A stretch of DNA of 64,000 nt, taken from Casp-actino8 sp964513215. GTDB lineage: Bacteria; Actinomycetota; Acidimicrobiia; Acidimicrobiales; Ilumatobacteraceae. The notes beneath the pieces were generated by a model. The model saw nothing but the letters and a program-made list of their open reading frames with translations. It made no database searches and was not told where the DNA came from. This document shows, one piece after another, positions 15,676-24,362 of this stretch. The position numbers were made by a program, and so were the translations under genes. The stretch spans positions 1 through 64,000 of the forward strand of contig CAZELU010000003.1 in NCBI GenBank assembly GCA_964513215.1, written 5' to 3'. Numbering within the stretch: the first letter of the stretch is position 1; the number at the start of each line of letters is the position of its first letter.

Positions 15676-17004
15676 ATGAAGAGATCCACGACAGTGGGCT
15701 CGCGGGGGTCGCGACTCGTTGCCGCGCTCATGGCGGGCAGCTTGATCATCGCCGCGTGCGGTGGTGACGATGATGGTGGCGGTTCCGAACCGGCCGCCAC
15801 CGAAGCACCGGCCGATTCGATGGCACCGGCTGATTCGATGGCACCAGCCGATTCGTCGGCACCAGCCGATGTGGCGGGTCCGCCGACCGGTCCCGAAATG
15901 ATCGTCGGCATGGTGAACACCGAAGGCACTCCGGGCCTCGACTTCCCGGACATGCGTCGTTTCGCCGAAGCCGCGTTCGAGTACCTGAACACCTCGGGTG
16001 GATTCGGCAATCGTCCGGTGAAGTTCGAGTCGTGCGTCGCCAAGGGCTCGCCCGAGACCTCGCAGGCCTGTGCGCAAGAACTCGTGGGCAAGGGTGTCGA
16101 ACTCGTACTCGTGGGCCTCGACTTGTTCCCCGATTACAAGACGTACGAAGCAGCTGGAGTCCCGGTGATCGGCATCCTGCCGATTCTTCCCGGTGACTAC
16201 ACCGCCAACGCTCTGTACCTCTCGGGTGGAACCGCCACGTCGGTGGGTCAGATGGCAACCGTCGCCAAGGAGAAGTTCAACGCAGCGTCGGTGGGCATCG
16301 TGAGCGCCGACAACGCGGGTGCCAACCAGGTGGCGGCTGGCCTCGAAGCCGCGCTCACCAAGGCTGGCATCACCTTCAAGACCGTGAAGGGTGGCGACAA
16401 CGAAACCGACGCGGGTTATCAGGGCCTGATGCGTGAAGCATCGAAGGACAACCCCGATCTGTTGATCTCGCTGTATTCGGATGCGGGCTGCATCGGAACG
16501 ATGCGCGGCTACGCCACGCTCGGTCTCGACATCCCGGTTCTCACCACCGGCATTTGCTCGGACGAAGACGTGATCAGCGTCGTCGGCGACGAGGCCACGA
16601 ACTGGCACTTCCAGGGCGTCGCCCAGGACCGTGACACTCCCGAGCGTGCCGAACTCCGTCGCGTACTCGCACCGGTCATCGGCGTTCCCGAAGACGAAGT
16701 GAAGTCGAGTGGTCTGGGTCTCGGTGGCCTCGGTTACATCCTCGTCATGTCGCTGCGTGATTACGCGAATCAGATGGTGGCGGCCGGAACCGAGATGACG
16801 GGTCCGAACCTGTTCGACTTCTTGAAGACCTCGACTGGTCTCTTCGTCTTCGGAGGCGAGACGCCGGTCGAGTGCGGAGCCGTTCCGGCGTACAGCTCGG
16901 TCTGCGCCTTCATTTCGCCGTGGTCGTACTACGCCGGTGACGGTGTGGTCGCCCCGATGGAGGACCCGTTCTACCTCGTCGACAGCAAGAAGTACTTGCC
17001 CTGA
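15676..17004 (+). CDS. ABC transporter substrate-binding lipoprotein, branched-chain type
   Basis: A 442-residue periplasmic-binding-type lipoprotein. The signal peptide ends in the lipobox SLIIAAC (Cys28), followed by an acidic/glycine tract and a linker made of repeated APADS(M/S) units at about residues 44-65. The remainder (MIVGMVNTEGTPGLD onward) has the type I Leu/Ile/Val-binding fold. The ATG at 15676 follows GAGGGGGAA. It is 45 bases upstream of the fused permease, so the two form a transport unit. Members of this family in actinobacteria bind amino acids, aromatic acids, amides and many other small molecules; the ligand here is open. Confidence 0.9.
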   Translation: MKRSTTVGSRGSRLVAALMAGSLIIAACGGDDDGGGSEPAATEAPADSMAPADSMAPADSSAPADVAGPPTGPEMIVGMVNTEGTPGLDFPDMRRFAEAAFEYLNTSGGFGNRPVKFESCVAKGSPETSQACAQELVGKGVELVLVGLDLFPDYKTYEAAGVPVIGILPILPGDYTANALYLSGGTATSVGQMATVAKEKFNAASVGIVSADNAGANQVAAGLEAALTKAGITFKTVKGGDNETDAGYQGLMREASKDNPDLLISLYSDAGCIGTMRGYATLGLDIPVLTTGICSDEDVISVVGDEATNWHFQGVAQDRDTPERAELRRVLAPVIGVPEDEVKSSGLGLGGLGYILVMSLRDYANQMVAAGTEMTGPNLFDFLKTSTGLFVFGGETPVECGAVPAYSSVCAFISPWSYYAGDGVVAPMEDPFYLVDSKKYLP

Positions 17005-17049
17005 TCGGCATCAGCCACTGCCGAGCGACATCGAAGGGATGCATTCACC

Positions 17050-19032
17050 ATGACTGACTATCTCTTCTATCTGTTGCTCGGCAGTGGCGCCGGGGCGATC
17101 ATCGCCACCTTCGGCCTCGGCCTGGTCGTCACGTATCAGGGCTCCGGCGTCGTGAACTTCGCGTACGGCGCAGTGGCGATGTGGAGCGCGTACACGTACG
17201 CCGAATTGCGCAACGGCGCCTACATCTTCCCGATTCCTGGACTTCCCGATCGCTATCACTTCGGTGAGGACGTCGGCTATCGCTGGGCGATGATCCTCGC
17301 GCTTCTCACCGCAGTGCTCATGAGCCTGTTGCTCTATGCATTGGTGTTCAAACCATTACGAAAAGCGCCCGCGTTGGCGAACGTGGTGGCCAGTATCGGC
17401 CTCATCATCGTCTTCATCAGCCTCATCGAGCGTCGATTCGAAGACATGACCGCCATTCGCGTGACGCCGATCCTGCCGCGTGAGCCCGTGACTATCACCG
17501 GAGACCTGACGATTCCGCGCGATGGCCTGTGGTTGGCCTTCATCGCTCTCGTCCTCACGGCCGCGTTGTGGGCGGCCGGGAAGTTCTTGCGGGTCGGCTT
17601 GGCCACCAAGGCGGCCGCCGAGAACGAGAAGGGTGCAGTCCTCCTCGGATACTCGCCCGACTTCCTCGCCGGTCTCGGTGGTGTCGTGGCCTCGGTCGTC
17701 GGAGCCATCGTCGCCATCCTCGCTTCTCCGATGATCCAGTTGAACCCGAGCATCTTCACGTTCGGTTTTCTCATTCCGGCGCTCGGTGCCGCTCTCATCG
17801 GACGCTTCCGTTTGTTCTGGCCCACGCTCATCACCGGTCTGCTCATCGGCATGGTGCAGTCGATGTTCACCAAACTCCAGAACGACGTGAGTTGGTGGCC
17901 CGAGTACGGCGCTCGTGAGGGCTTGCCGTTCCTGATCATCATCGTCACCATGGTGGTGCTCGGTGAGCGGTTGCCCGAGCGCGGATCGGTCAACAACTGG
18001 CGTCTGCCATCGGTACCGGTCGCGAAGTTGTCTGTGTTCTCGATCGGCTTTCCGTTCGTCATGGCCATTGCCGGGTTGGTCTTCCTCGGACCGCTGTGGC
18101 GAGCCGCGATCATGACCACGATCGTCGCCGCAGTGTTGGCTCTGTCGCTCGTGGTGCTCACCGGTTTCGGAGGCCAGACATCGTTGGCGCAGATGGCCTT
18201 TGCTGGTCTGGCCGGCTTTCTTCTCTCCAAGTTCGCGTCGCAGTACGACATCCCGTTCCCGCTGGCGCCGATCCTGGCCGCACTCGGCGCGACGGTCCTC
18301 GGCTTGCTGGTCGGACTACCAGCGCTCCGTGTGCGAGGCACCAATTTGGCCATCGTCACGCTCGCAGGCGGTGTGACCATCGCCGAGTTCGTGTTCAAGA
18401 ACCCGAGCCTCATCGGCGACATCGAGAGCGGTGGCGCGAAAGTTCCCAATCCGGCTCTTGGTGACTGGGACTTCGGGTTGGTGTTCGGGACCAAGACCTC
18501 GCGTCCGATCTTCGGCATCTTCCTCGCCTGCATCCTCTTGGTGCTCGCACTTCTCGTCGCCAATGTGCGTCGCTCGAGTTCGGGCCGCATCATGTTGGCG
18601 GTGCGCGGAAACGAGCGTGCGGCGGCAGCCATCGGTATCAACGTCACGGGCGTCAAGATGCTCACCTTCGGCCTGTCGTCATTCATCGCCGGTGTGGGTG
18701 GAACTCTCATCGCGTACCGATTCGGAGCCGTGTCCGACTTGTCGTACGGCACCATGGCCTCGCTCACCGCGCTGTCGGTCGCGTACTTGGGTGGCATCAC
18801 CAGCGTGAGTGGAGCGATCACGGCTGGAATCACCGCCACCGCGGGCATCGCGTTCTACGGCATGTCGCAGGTGATCGGTTCACTCGGAACGTGGGAAGCC
18901 TTCATCGGTGGCGTGTTGTTGATCTTCACGGCCATTGCCAACCCCGAAGGAATCGCCGGTGCGATTCGTCAGCAGACGGCGATGGCCAAGGCCAAGAAGG
19001 AACGCGAGAAGGCCATTGCCGCGACGAGTTGA
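17050..19032 (+). CDS. Fused LivH-LivM branched-chain-type ABC permease
   Basis: A 660-residue polytopic membrane protein that joins two permeases normally encoded separately. Residues 1 to about 300 are LivH-like (GAGAIIATFGLGLVVTYQGS; NEKGAVLLGYSPDFLAGLGG). Residues from about 335 to the end are LivM-like (VLTGFGGQTSLAQMAFAGL; AAAIGINVTGVKMLTFGLSS). It follows the binding lipoprotein on the same strand. No LivG or LivF ATPase follows: the next gene is on the opposite strand. The ATPases must therefore be encoded elsewhere or shared with another system. Confidence 0.92.
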   Translation: MTDYLFYLLLGSGAGAIIATFGLGLVVTYQGSGVVNFAYGAVAMWSAYTYAELRNGAYIFPIPGLPDRYHFGEDVGYRWAMILALLTAVLMSLLLYALVFKPLRKAPALANVVASIGLIIVFISLIERRFEDMTAIRVTPILPREPVTITGDLTIPRDGLWLAFIALVLTAALWAAGKFLRVGLATKAAAENEKGAVLLGYSPDFLAGLGGVVASVVGAIVAILASPMIQLNPSIFTFGFLIPALGAALIGRFRLFWPTLITGLLIGMVQSMFTKLQNDVSWWPEYGAREGLPFLIIIVTMVVLGERLPERGSVNNWRLPSVPVAKLSVFSIGFPFVMAIAGLVFLGPLWRAAIMTTIVAAVLALSLVVLTGFGGQTSLAQMAFAGLAGFLLSKFASQYDIPFPLAPILAALGATVLGLLVGLPALRVRGTNLAIVTLAGGVTIAEFVFKNPSLIGDIESGGAKVPNPALGDWDFGLVFGTKTSRPIFGIFLACILLVLALLVANVRRSSSGRIMLAVRGNERAAAAIGINVTGVKMLTFGLSSFIAGVGGTLIAYRFGAVSDLSYGTMASLTALSVAYLGGITSVSGAITAGITATAGIAFYGMSQVIGSLGTWEAFIGGVLLIFTAIANPEGIAGAIRQQTAMAKAKKEREKAIAATS

Positions 19033-19042
19033 TACTCGCGTA

Positions 19043-19465
19043 TCAACTGCGTGAGCGCCAGATGTCTTCCGACCACAGGCTGCGCAATTCACCAGCGATG
19101 AAGTCGCTCGTCCAGCGCACCATGTCGGCCCACGGAAACTCAGCGCTGGCCATTTCAGTGAACGCCATACCGGCGAGGATCAACTCGGCATCCTCGATGT
19201 GCACCACGAAATCGCGAGCCGGCTGATCGCGATCGCTCGCCGACAGCGGATCGGCTTCAGTCATTCCGAAACTCTCGTCGGGCCACAACTCTTCGATGCG
19301 GCCTTCGAGCGACATGATCTCGTCGAGACGCCAGGATCGAGCGCCCCAGCCGGTGTCTTCTCCACCGAACATCACCAACTGATCGCTCATGATGCCGAGA
19401 ATCTGTCGGATCGCTGAGGCGGCATCGCGTTCGAGTTGCATCACCCGGGGTTCGGTGGAAGCCAT
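19043..19465 (-). CDS. Conserved-looking hypothetical protein
   Basis: A 140-residue soluble, acidic protein that I do not recognise. It has no signal peptide or membrane segment. The C-terminal part is rich in tryptophan and acidic residues (WADMVRW, LWSEDIW). The frame stays open far upstream on the minus strand, but that part overlaps the plus-strand lipoprotein gene, so I take the ATG at 19465. It ends 10 bases from the converging permease gene and is divergent from the lipoprotein at 19545. Coding status rests on GC-rich third positions and a sensible length only. Confidence 0.6.
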   Translation of the reverse strand: MASTEPRVMQLERDAASAIRQILGIMSDQLVMFGGEDTGWGARSWRLDEIMSLEGRIEELWPDESFGMTEADPLSASDRDQPARDFVVHIEDAELILAGMAFTEMASAEFPWADMVRWTSDFIAGELRSLWSEDIWRSRS

Positions 19466-19544
19466 ACACGAGTTTCCCAGAGATCGTCCCCTTGGGACGA
19501 ACGGCCCATTCATCGTCAAGACGACGTGACGACATTCTCGCCTC

Positions 19545-20150
19545 ATGAAGACGCAACGACTGGTGCTGGTGGTGCTGACAGTGGTCGTGCTGGCCAACTG
19601 TGGAGGTTCGTCAGCCGAACCGATCGGACGAATCGATCCGGTGTCGGACGAACCCCGACCGCCCATCGAGCAGGAATGGGATTCGCGAGCCACGACGACG
19701 TTGCCTCGGCCGCTGGTCGACCAGCCGCTGTCGGTCGAGTGGGGGTTCGCCGAGTTGATGGCCAAGCGAATCGACTGCAGCCGCGACCCCTGGAGCTGCG
19801 ACATCGACGATCTGGCCGTGTCCGAGTCGCCCGCCCATCACGACCTCACCGAGGTCTATGAGCGCCGTCGCCGTTACGGCATCACGGCCTCGACGAAAGG
19901 TGCTCTCACGTACGAGGTCGACGCCGTTGACGAGATCTCACCTGAACTGGCTCATGTGTCGGTGTGCATCAACGATGACGTGGTCCTCACGATGAGAGTT
20001 CCCGGCGGCGGACCGCCCGCGGTCCTCGACGAGTCCATCTCGAGTTATCGCATGGTCTTCGTGACACAGCGAACGACGACCGGTTGGCGTTGGGTCGAGT
20101 TCGAGACGATCGATCGAATCGTGGGGGTGGGTCTGTGCGACGCATCGTGA
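19545..20150 (+). CDS. Hypothetical lipoprotein
   Basis: A 201-residue exported lipoprotein of unknown function. The N-terminus MKTQRL is followed by a hydrophobic stretch and the lipobox VLANC (Cys19). A proline-rich linker follows, then a domain with a likely disulfide pair (DCSRDPWSCDID near residues 77-88). No family motif is evident. Its stop overlaps the GTG start of the next gene (GTGA at 20147-20150), so the two are translationally coupled and both products are exported; they may act together at the cell surface. Confidence 0.72.
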   Translation: MKTQRLVLVVLTVVVLANCGGSSAEPIGRIDPVSDEPRPPIEQEWDSRATTTLPRPLVDQPLSVEWGFAELMAKRIDCSRDPWSCDIDDLAVSESPAHHDLTEVYERRRRYGITASTKGALTYEVDAVDEISPELAHVSVCINDDVVLTMRVPGGGPPAVLDESISSYRMVFVTQRTTTGWRWVEFETIDRIVGVGLCDAS

Positions 20151-20977
20151 ACAGACGGCTATGGGCTTCGATCGTCGGGTTTCTGACGACTTTCGTTCCG
20201 CTCGTCGACCACGCGTACGCGGGTGACGAGACGTGGGCGGGATCGGGAGATGGAGAGATCTGGGCTGGTGTGCAGACGGGCACTCCCGAGTCGGCCGGAA
20301 CATGGAACGGGGTGGCCTGCTCGTGGACGGTGGAGACCGCATACGACTCGAGCTTCGGTAGTGGATCTACGGCACCGATCACGATGGAGATCGACGGCAT
20401 CGAGTACGTGCTCTACACGCGCACGTGTGGTTCGTCATGGTCGTCGGTATGGGTACCTCAGATCTCCGAAGCGCAACTCGCGCAGCAAGCATCAGCACTG
20501 GTTCGTGCGAGCATTCCGGCGCCGCGACTGCAGATGGCTCCCAACCCGAACTCGGCCGTGGTTCTCGTGTCCACGTGGTTCTGGGCCGACTCCACGTGGT
20601 GGCGTCCGGTGTCGGCGACAGCCTGGATCCCGACCCCTGACGGAGTGATCTGGGCCACGGCTACGGCGACGCCATCCACCCTCACGTTCGCTACCGAGGA
20701 CTCGGTGGTGAATTCAGCGATCACCGAGTCGGTCACGTGTGCGGGACCCGGTCCGGATTGGAATCTCGGGTGGGGCGACGATCTCGATTCACCGTGCTCG
20801 TACGAATACCGCCATGCGTCGACGGCTCACCCGAGTGGACGCTTCGACGCACGAGCGTCGGTCGCTTGGTCGATCGAGTGGACGTCGAGCAGTGGCGCCG
20901 GAGGTTCGTTGCCGAGTTGGACGTCGACCACGTCGATGTCGGTCAGGGTGCAGGAACTACACGCGCTGGTTCGCTGA
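20147..20977 (+). CDS. Secreted protein of unknown function, tryptophan-rich
   Basis: A 276-residue exported protein. The N-terminus from the GTG at 20147 is a classical signal peptide (NRRLWASIVGFLTTF, cleavage likely after DHAYA). The mature part has many tryptophans (ETWAGSGDGEIWAG, TWFWADSTWWRP) and cysteines that could pair (CAGPGPDWN with DSPCSYEY). The frame is open upstream to 20084, but the GTGA overlap with the preceding lipoprotein stop and the intact signal peptide favour this start. I recognise no family. The 3' end overlaps the converging transporter gene by 35 bases. Confidence 0.72.
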   Translation: MNRRLWASIVGFLTTFVPLVDHAYAGDETWAGSGDGEIWAGVQTGTPESAGTWNGVACSWTVETAYDSSFGSGSTAPITMEIDGIEYVLYTRTCGSSWSSVWVPQISEAQLAQQASALVRASIPAPRLQMAPNPNSAVVLVSTWFWADSTWWRPVSATAWIPTPDGVIWATATATPSTLTFATEDSVVNSAITESVTCAGPGPDWNLGWGDDLDSPCSYEYRHASTAHPSGRFDARASVAWSIEWTSSSGAGGSLPSWTSTTSMSVRVQELHALVR

Positions 20978-21884
20978 TCTTCGGTACCTTCTGCGACCAG
21001 ATCACACCGACGATCACGAGAACCGCTCCGACGATCTGGATGGCGACGAGCGATTCGTCGAGGATCAACACGACCCAGATCAGAGTAAGCACGGGCTCGG
21101 TGGCGGCGACGAGTGCGGCCGGTGCTGGACCGAGATGTTTGACTCCGAGGAAGAAGGCTGTTCCGGAAATCACGGTGCTGATCACACCGAGAGCGATCAT
21201 CGACCACACGTACTTCGGACCAGACGGTGCTTCGACGCCACCGGCACCCAGGGCGAAGATCGCCGCCAGGAGGAACGACCCGGTGAGTCCCCAGGCGGCG
21301 GCGACGAATCCGTCACCGCTGTTGTGGTGCGAGCCATCATCGGTTGGTTCGCTGGCCACGATGCGTTCGCTGAAGAGGATGTAGCACGCGTAGAGAAACG
21401 CGTTGCCGAGTGTGATGATCATGCCGATCACGGCCGAGTCACCCGCGCCGTCGACCACCTCGGGAACGGTGAACGCGATTCCGAGCAGAGTGATGAAGAC
21501 CGCCCACCACATGTGGCGAGTGGTGGGCTTGCCCATTACTCGCGCACCGATCGCGACCATGGCGGGATACGTGTAGCAAATCACGATGTAGAGAGCGCCG
21601 GGCAGGCGATCGAGTGATGCAAAGGCCAAGTAGGCGAGCAGACCGAACACCACACCGGCCGCGAATCGAGGGCGCCAGTCGACGGCGAGAGGAGATGGTC
21701 CGTATCCGCTCGCGCGACGAATCGCGACCACCGCCCAGGCAACGGGTGCGGCAATCGCGAAGCGCCAGAAGAGAACGTCGGTGGTACCGAGTTGCTCGAG
21801 AACGTTCTTGCCGAAGACGGTGAACAGGGAATAGGCGAGCGCGCTCACCAGCATCCACAGAATTCCTCGCTGTTTGGCCGACAC
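20943..21884 (-). CDS. EamA/DMT family transporter
   Basis: A 313-residue inner membrane protein with about ten hydrophobic segments arranged as two EamA repeats (first ILWMLVSALAYSLFTVFGK; second after VIGMIITLGNAFLYACYIL), the pattern of drug/metabolite exporters. The closing segment AATEPVLTLIWVVLILDE is typical of the second repeat. The start is the GTG at 21884, 12 bases after the stop of the GGDEF gene on the same strand, so the two may be cotranscribed. The transported compound is unknown; family members export amino acids, nucleosides or other metabolites. Confidence 0.88.
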   Translation of the reverse strand: MSAKQRGILWMLVSALAYSLFTVFGKNVLEQLGTTDVLFWRFAIAAPVAWAVVAIRRASGYGPSPLAVDWRPRFAAGVVFGLLAYLAFASLDRLPGALYIVICYTYPAMVAIGARVMGKPTTRHMWWAVFITLLGIAFTVPEVVDGAGDSAVIGMIITLGNAFLYACYILFSERIVASEPTDDGSHHNSGDGFVAAAWGLTGSFLLAAIFALGAGGVEAPSGPKYVWSMIALGVISTVISGTAFFLGVKHLGPAPAALVAATEPVLTLIWVVLILDESLVAIQIVGAVLVIVGVIWSQKVPKISEPARVVPAP

Positions 21885-21896
21885 GAAGGAAAGACG

Positions 21897-23363
21897 CTAC
21901 GCCATTTCGCGGTCGAACGAGTGGTTCGCTGTTCCAGCGAGAAGAAGGCGTTCGAACTCGAGCGCGGTCACCTCGTGATGAAGGAAGTGTCCTTGTTGGT
22001 GGGTGCACCCGAGTCCCAACAGCTCGCGACTCTGTTCGGCTGTTTCAACGCACACCGCTGACAGCGTGGCACCGAACTGCTCCGACACACGGCGTGCGGT
22101 CTCGACCTGGAGGCGATCGGACGGTCGACCGGAACCGATGGCGCGGCCATCGATTCGGACCTCGTCGATTGCAATGCTGTCGAGAGCGCGCAGGTCGGCA
22201 TCGAGAACGTCGGTCAGACAGACGCGAGCACCGCGCTCACGAAGCGCGTTCAGTGACCCGGCGGCTGCGTCGAGATCGTCGGTCACCGCTGTGGTGCACA
22301 CATCGATGGTCAACCAATCGAGCGACGAAGAGCCGAACATGGTGACGATCCGATCGTCACGCCACGCCCGAGGGGCGCAGTGTTGCGGAAGGTTCACACG
22401 AAAACGGAATCCGTCGGCGAACGGCGACGACAGCACGACGTCGATCAGGGGAGTGGCACCGCGAACAGCTGACTGGGTGAGTCGTTCGTACGAGTGAGCG
22501 TCGACCACCGATTCGAGGTACTCGGCCGCACACATGAGCGAACCGTCGTCGGCCAACCATCGGGCCAGAACTTCGGCACCGATCAGTCGGCGACTCTCGA
22601 CATCGAACTCCGGTTGGAAGTATGGAATCGTTCGCGAATCGGCAATCGCTCGCCTCACGATGGTCTCGCGGCGGAGGTTCTCGTCTCGTTGGAGATGCTG
22701 ATCACTCGTGATCGCCTCGATCCGATCACCACCCCGCCGTTTGGCTTCACGCAACGCCGAATCGGCGAGTGCGAGCAAATGTGCTGGTGTCGACGACATC
22801 GAGGGTGCCATTGCGATCCCGATACTGATGGACACGCGAATCATGCGGTCGCCCACCAGACACGGTGATCGCATTGCTCCGAGAATCGCCCGCGAGAGGA
22901 TCTCGGTGCGATCGGCATCGAGAACGATGACGAACTCGTCGCCTCCCAACCGGGCCACCGCCATCGTTCCGTCGGTCAGGTTCTCGAGGCGGCGTGCCAC
23001 CTCTCCGATGAGCAGGTCACCAGCGTCGTGTCCGAAGCTGTCGTTCACGGCTTTGAAGCGATCGACGTCGCAGAACATGACGGCGAGATGTGGATTCGAG
23101 GCGAGTCGCTGCTCGATACATGCGATCAGCGCGGCCCGATTGAGCAGTCCGGTGAGCGGATCATGGGTCGCTCTGTGTTCCCAGTGACGAAGATCGTCGC
23201 GCAGCTGTTGCTGCTCGCTGATGGCCGACGACAGACGACGCCGGTGCGCGACGAGACCCACGGCGAGTCCCGAGGTCGCGGCAACCGATAGCCAGAGCAC
23301 GGCTTGGTATCGGTTGGCCTCAGGGCCGACTTGAGAAATTGGGTGTTCCGGGGGCTCTACCAT
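21897..23363 (-). CDS. GGDEF protein with a degenerate EAL domain
   Basis: A 488-residue membrane-anchored signalling protein. A single N-terminal membrane segment (LWLSVAATSGLAVGLVAH) is followed by an intact GGDEF domain (DPLTGLLNR; ARLGGDEFVIVL), so cyclic di-GMP synthesis is expected. The RxxD inhibitory site before GGDEF is absent (DGTM instead). The C-terminal EAL-like domain begins QPEFDVESRRLIGAEVLARW, but later catalytic motifs are altered: IDVCTTA replaces the E-x-T-E-S region, LTDVLDAD replaces DDFGTG, and the KID lysine is arginine. It is probably a cyclase with a non-catalytic EAL sensor. The start is the ATG at 23363; the frame is open further upstream, but that part lies antisense to the acyltransferase. 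Confidence 0.85.
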   Translation of the reverse strand: MVEPPEHPISQVGPEANRYQAVLWLSVAATSGLAVGLVAHRRRLSSAISEQQQLRDDLRHWEHRATHDPLTGLLNRAALIACIEQRLASNPHLAVMFCDVDRFKAVNDSFGHDAGDLLIGEVARRLENLTDGTMAVARLGGDEFVIVLDADRTEILSRAILGAMRSPCLVGDRMIRVSISIGIAMAPSMSSTPAHLLALADSALREAKRRGGDRIEAITSDQHLQRDENLRRETIVRRAIADSRTIPYFQPEFDVESRRLIGAEVLARWLADDGSLMCAAEYLESVVDAHSYERLTQSAVRGATPLIDVVLSSPFADGFRFRVNLPQHCAPRAWRDDRIVTMFGSSSLDWLTIDVCTTAVTDDLDAAAGSLNALRERGARVCLTDVLDADLRALDSIAIDEVRIDGRAIGSGRPSDRLQVETARRVSEQFGATLSAVCVETAEQSRELLGLGCTHQQGHFLHHEVTALEFERLLLAGTANHSFDREMA

Positions 23364-23369
23364 TCGTTC

Positions 23370-24362
23370 ATGACGAGGCGACTCCGGTCGATCCCGGCTC
23401 TCGTGCTGGGGGCGATCCTGCTCACGGCGCTCGTGCCGGTGTGGCTCCCGAGTGCGCTGTTGGCCGATCTCCTGCGGGGTCGGCGTCGACTGCCCACCGT
23501 CCGCCTGCTGGCGTTCGCGGTGGCTTGGGCGTGGATCGAAACCGCCGGTGTGGGGGTGGCGGGCGTTTTGTGGCTCATCGGTCGAGGACGGCATCTGCCC
23601 TCCCACTACGGGCTTCAGCGCTGGTGGGCGGCCCGTCTCATCGGCGCGCTGCGCGTCACCTGCGGGGTTCGGGTGGTGGTCGAGAACCCCGAGGCCCTGC
23701 GCCCCGGCCCCACTCTGCTCCTCGCCCGCCACGCCAGCCTGGCCGATTCGTTGGTGTCGGCCTATGCGATCTCCACGCACAGCCAGGTGAATCCGCGGTA
23801 CGTGCTGAAGAAGGAATTGTTGGCCGATCCGTGCCTCGACATCGTCGGGAACCGCTTACCCAACCACTTTCTCGATCGCGGGGCGACCGACTCGGCTCCC
23901 GAACTGGCGGCGCTCGAACGCCTCGTGGCCGACCTCGGCCCCGAGGGCGTCGGCGTGATCTTCCCCGAAGGCACCCGAGCCAATCCGAAGAAGCGGGCGT
24001 CGGCATTGGACAAGATCGGGTCGATCGACCCCGAACGGGCGGCGCGATTGGGATCGATGCAACATCTTCTCCCGCCTCGACCGGCTGGTGCGGCCGCCCT
24101 GTTGCGGGGCAATCCCAAGGCCGACGTCGTCCTGGCCTGGCACGTGGGCTTCGAAGGGTTCGACACGTTTGGCGGAATTCTGCGCGGTGTGGGCGACCCT
24201 CCCGCACCGGTGCGATTCGTCATGAAACGAGTCGCTCGATCCGAGGTTCCGGCCGCTACGGAGGCGAACATGAAGGTGTTCACCGAATGGCTCGACCGGC
24301 AGTGGCTCGATCTCGATGCCCAAGTCGGTCGAGCGCTCGACGAGAGGAGTCGCCATGGGTGA
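23370..24362 (+). CDS. Phospholipid/glycerol acyltransferase family membrane protein
   Basis: A 330-residue acyltransferase of the PlsC superfamily. Two hydrophobic segments at the N-terminus anchor it (ALVLGAILLTALVPVWLP; AFAVAWAWIETAGVG). The catalytic HxxxxD motif is RHASLAD near residue 132, and the second motif is IFPEGTR. It is longer than PlsC and has a C-terminal extension. The start at ATG 23370 is only six bases from the divergent GGDEF start. Its stop overlaps the next gene start by eight bases (ATGGGTGA). The acyl acceptor is unknown. Confidence 0.82.
   Translation: MTRRLRSIPALVLGAILLTALVPVWLPSALLADLLRGRRRLPTVRLLAFAVAWAWIETAGVGVAGVLWLIGRGRHLPSHYGLQRWWAARLIGALRVTCGVRVVVENPEALRPGPTLLLARHASLADSLVSAYAISTHSQVNPRYVLKKELLADPCLDIVGNRLPNHFLDRGATDSAPELAALERLVADLGPEGVGVIFPEGTRANPKKRASALDKIGSIDPERAARLGSMQHLLPPRPAGAAALLRGNPKADVVLAWHVGFEGFDTFGGILRGVGDPPAPVRFVMKRVARSEVPAATEANMKVFTEWLDRQWLDLDAQVGRALDERSRHG

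Noticed and set aside
15808..15871. CRISPR-like repeat
   Set aside because: The repeated units are contiguous, 18 bases long, in frame and code a protein linker; there are no spacers.
17334..18848. Long minus-strand frame inside the fused permease gene
   Set aside because: Antisense to a clear membrane protein; its sequence is compositionally odd and shows no domain.
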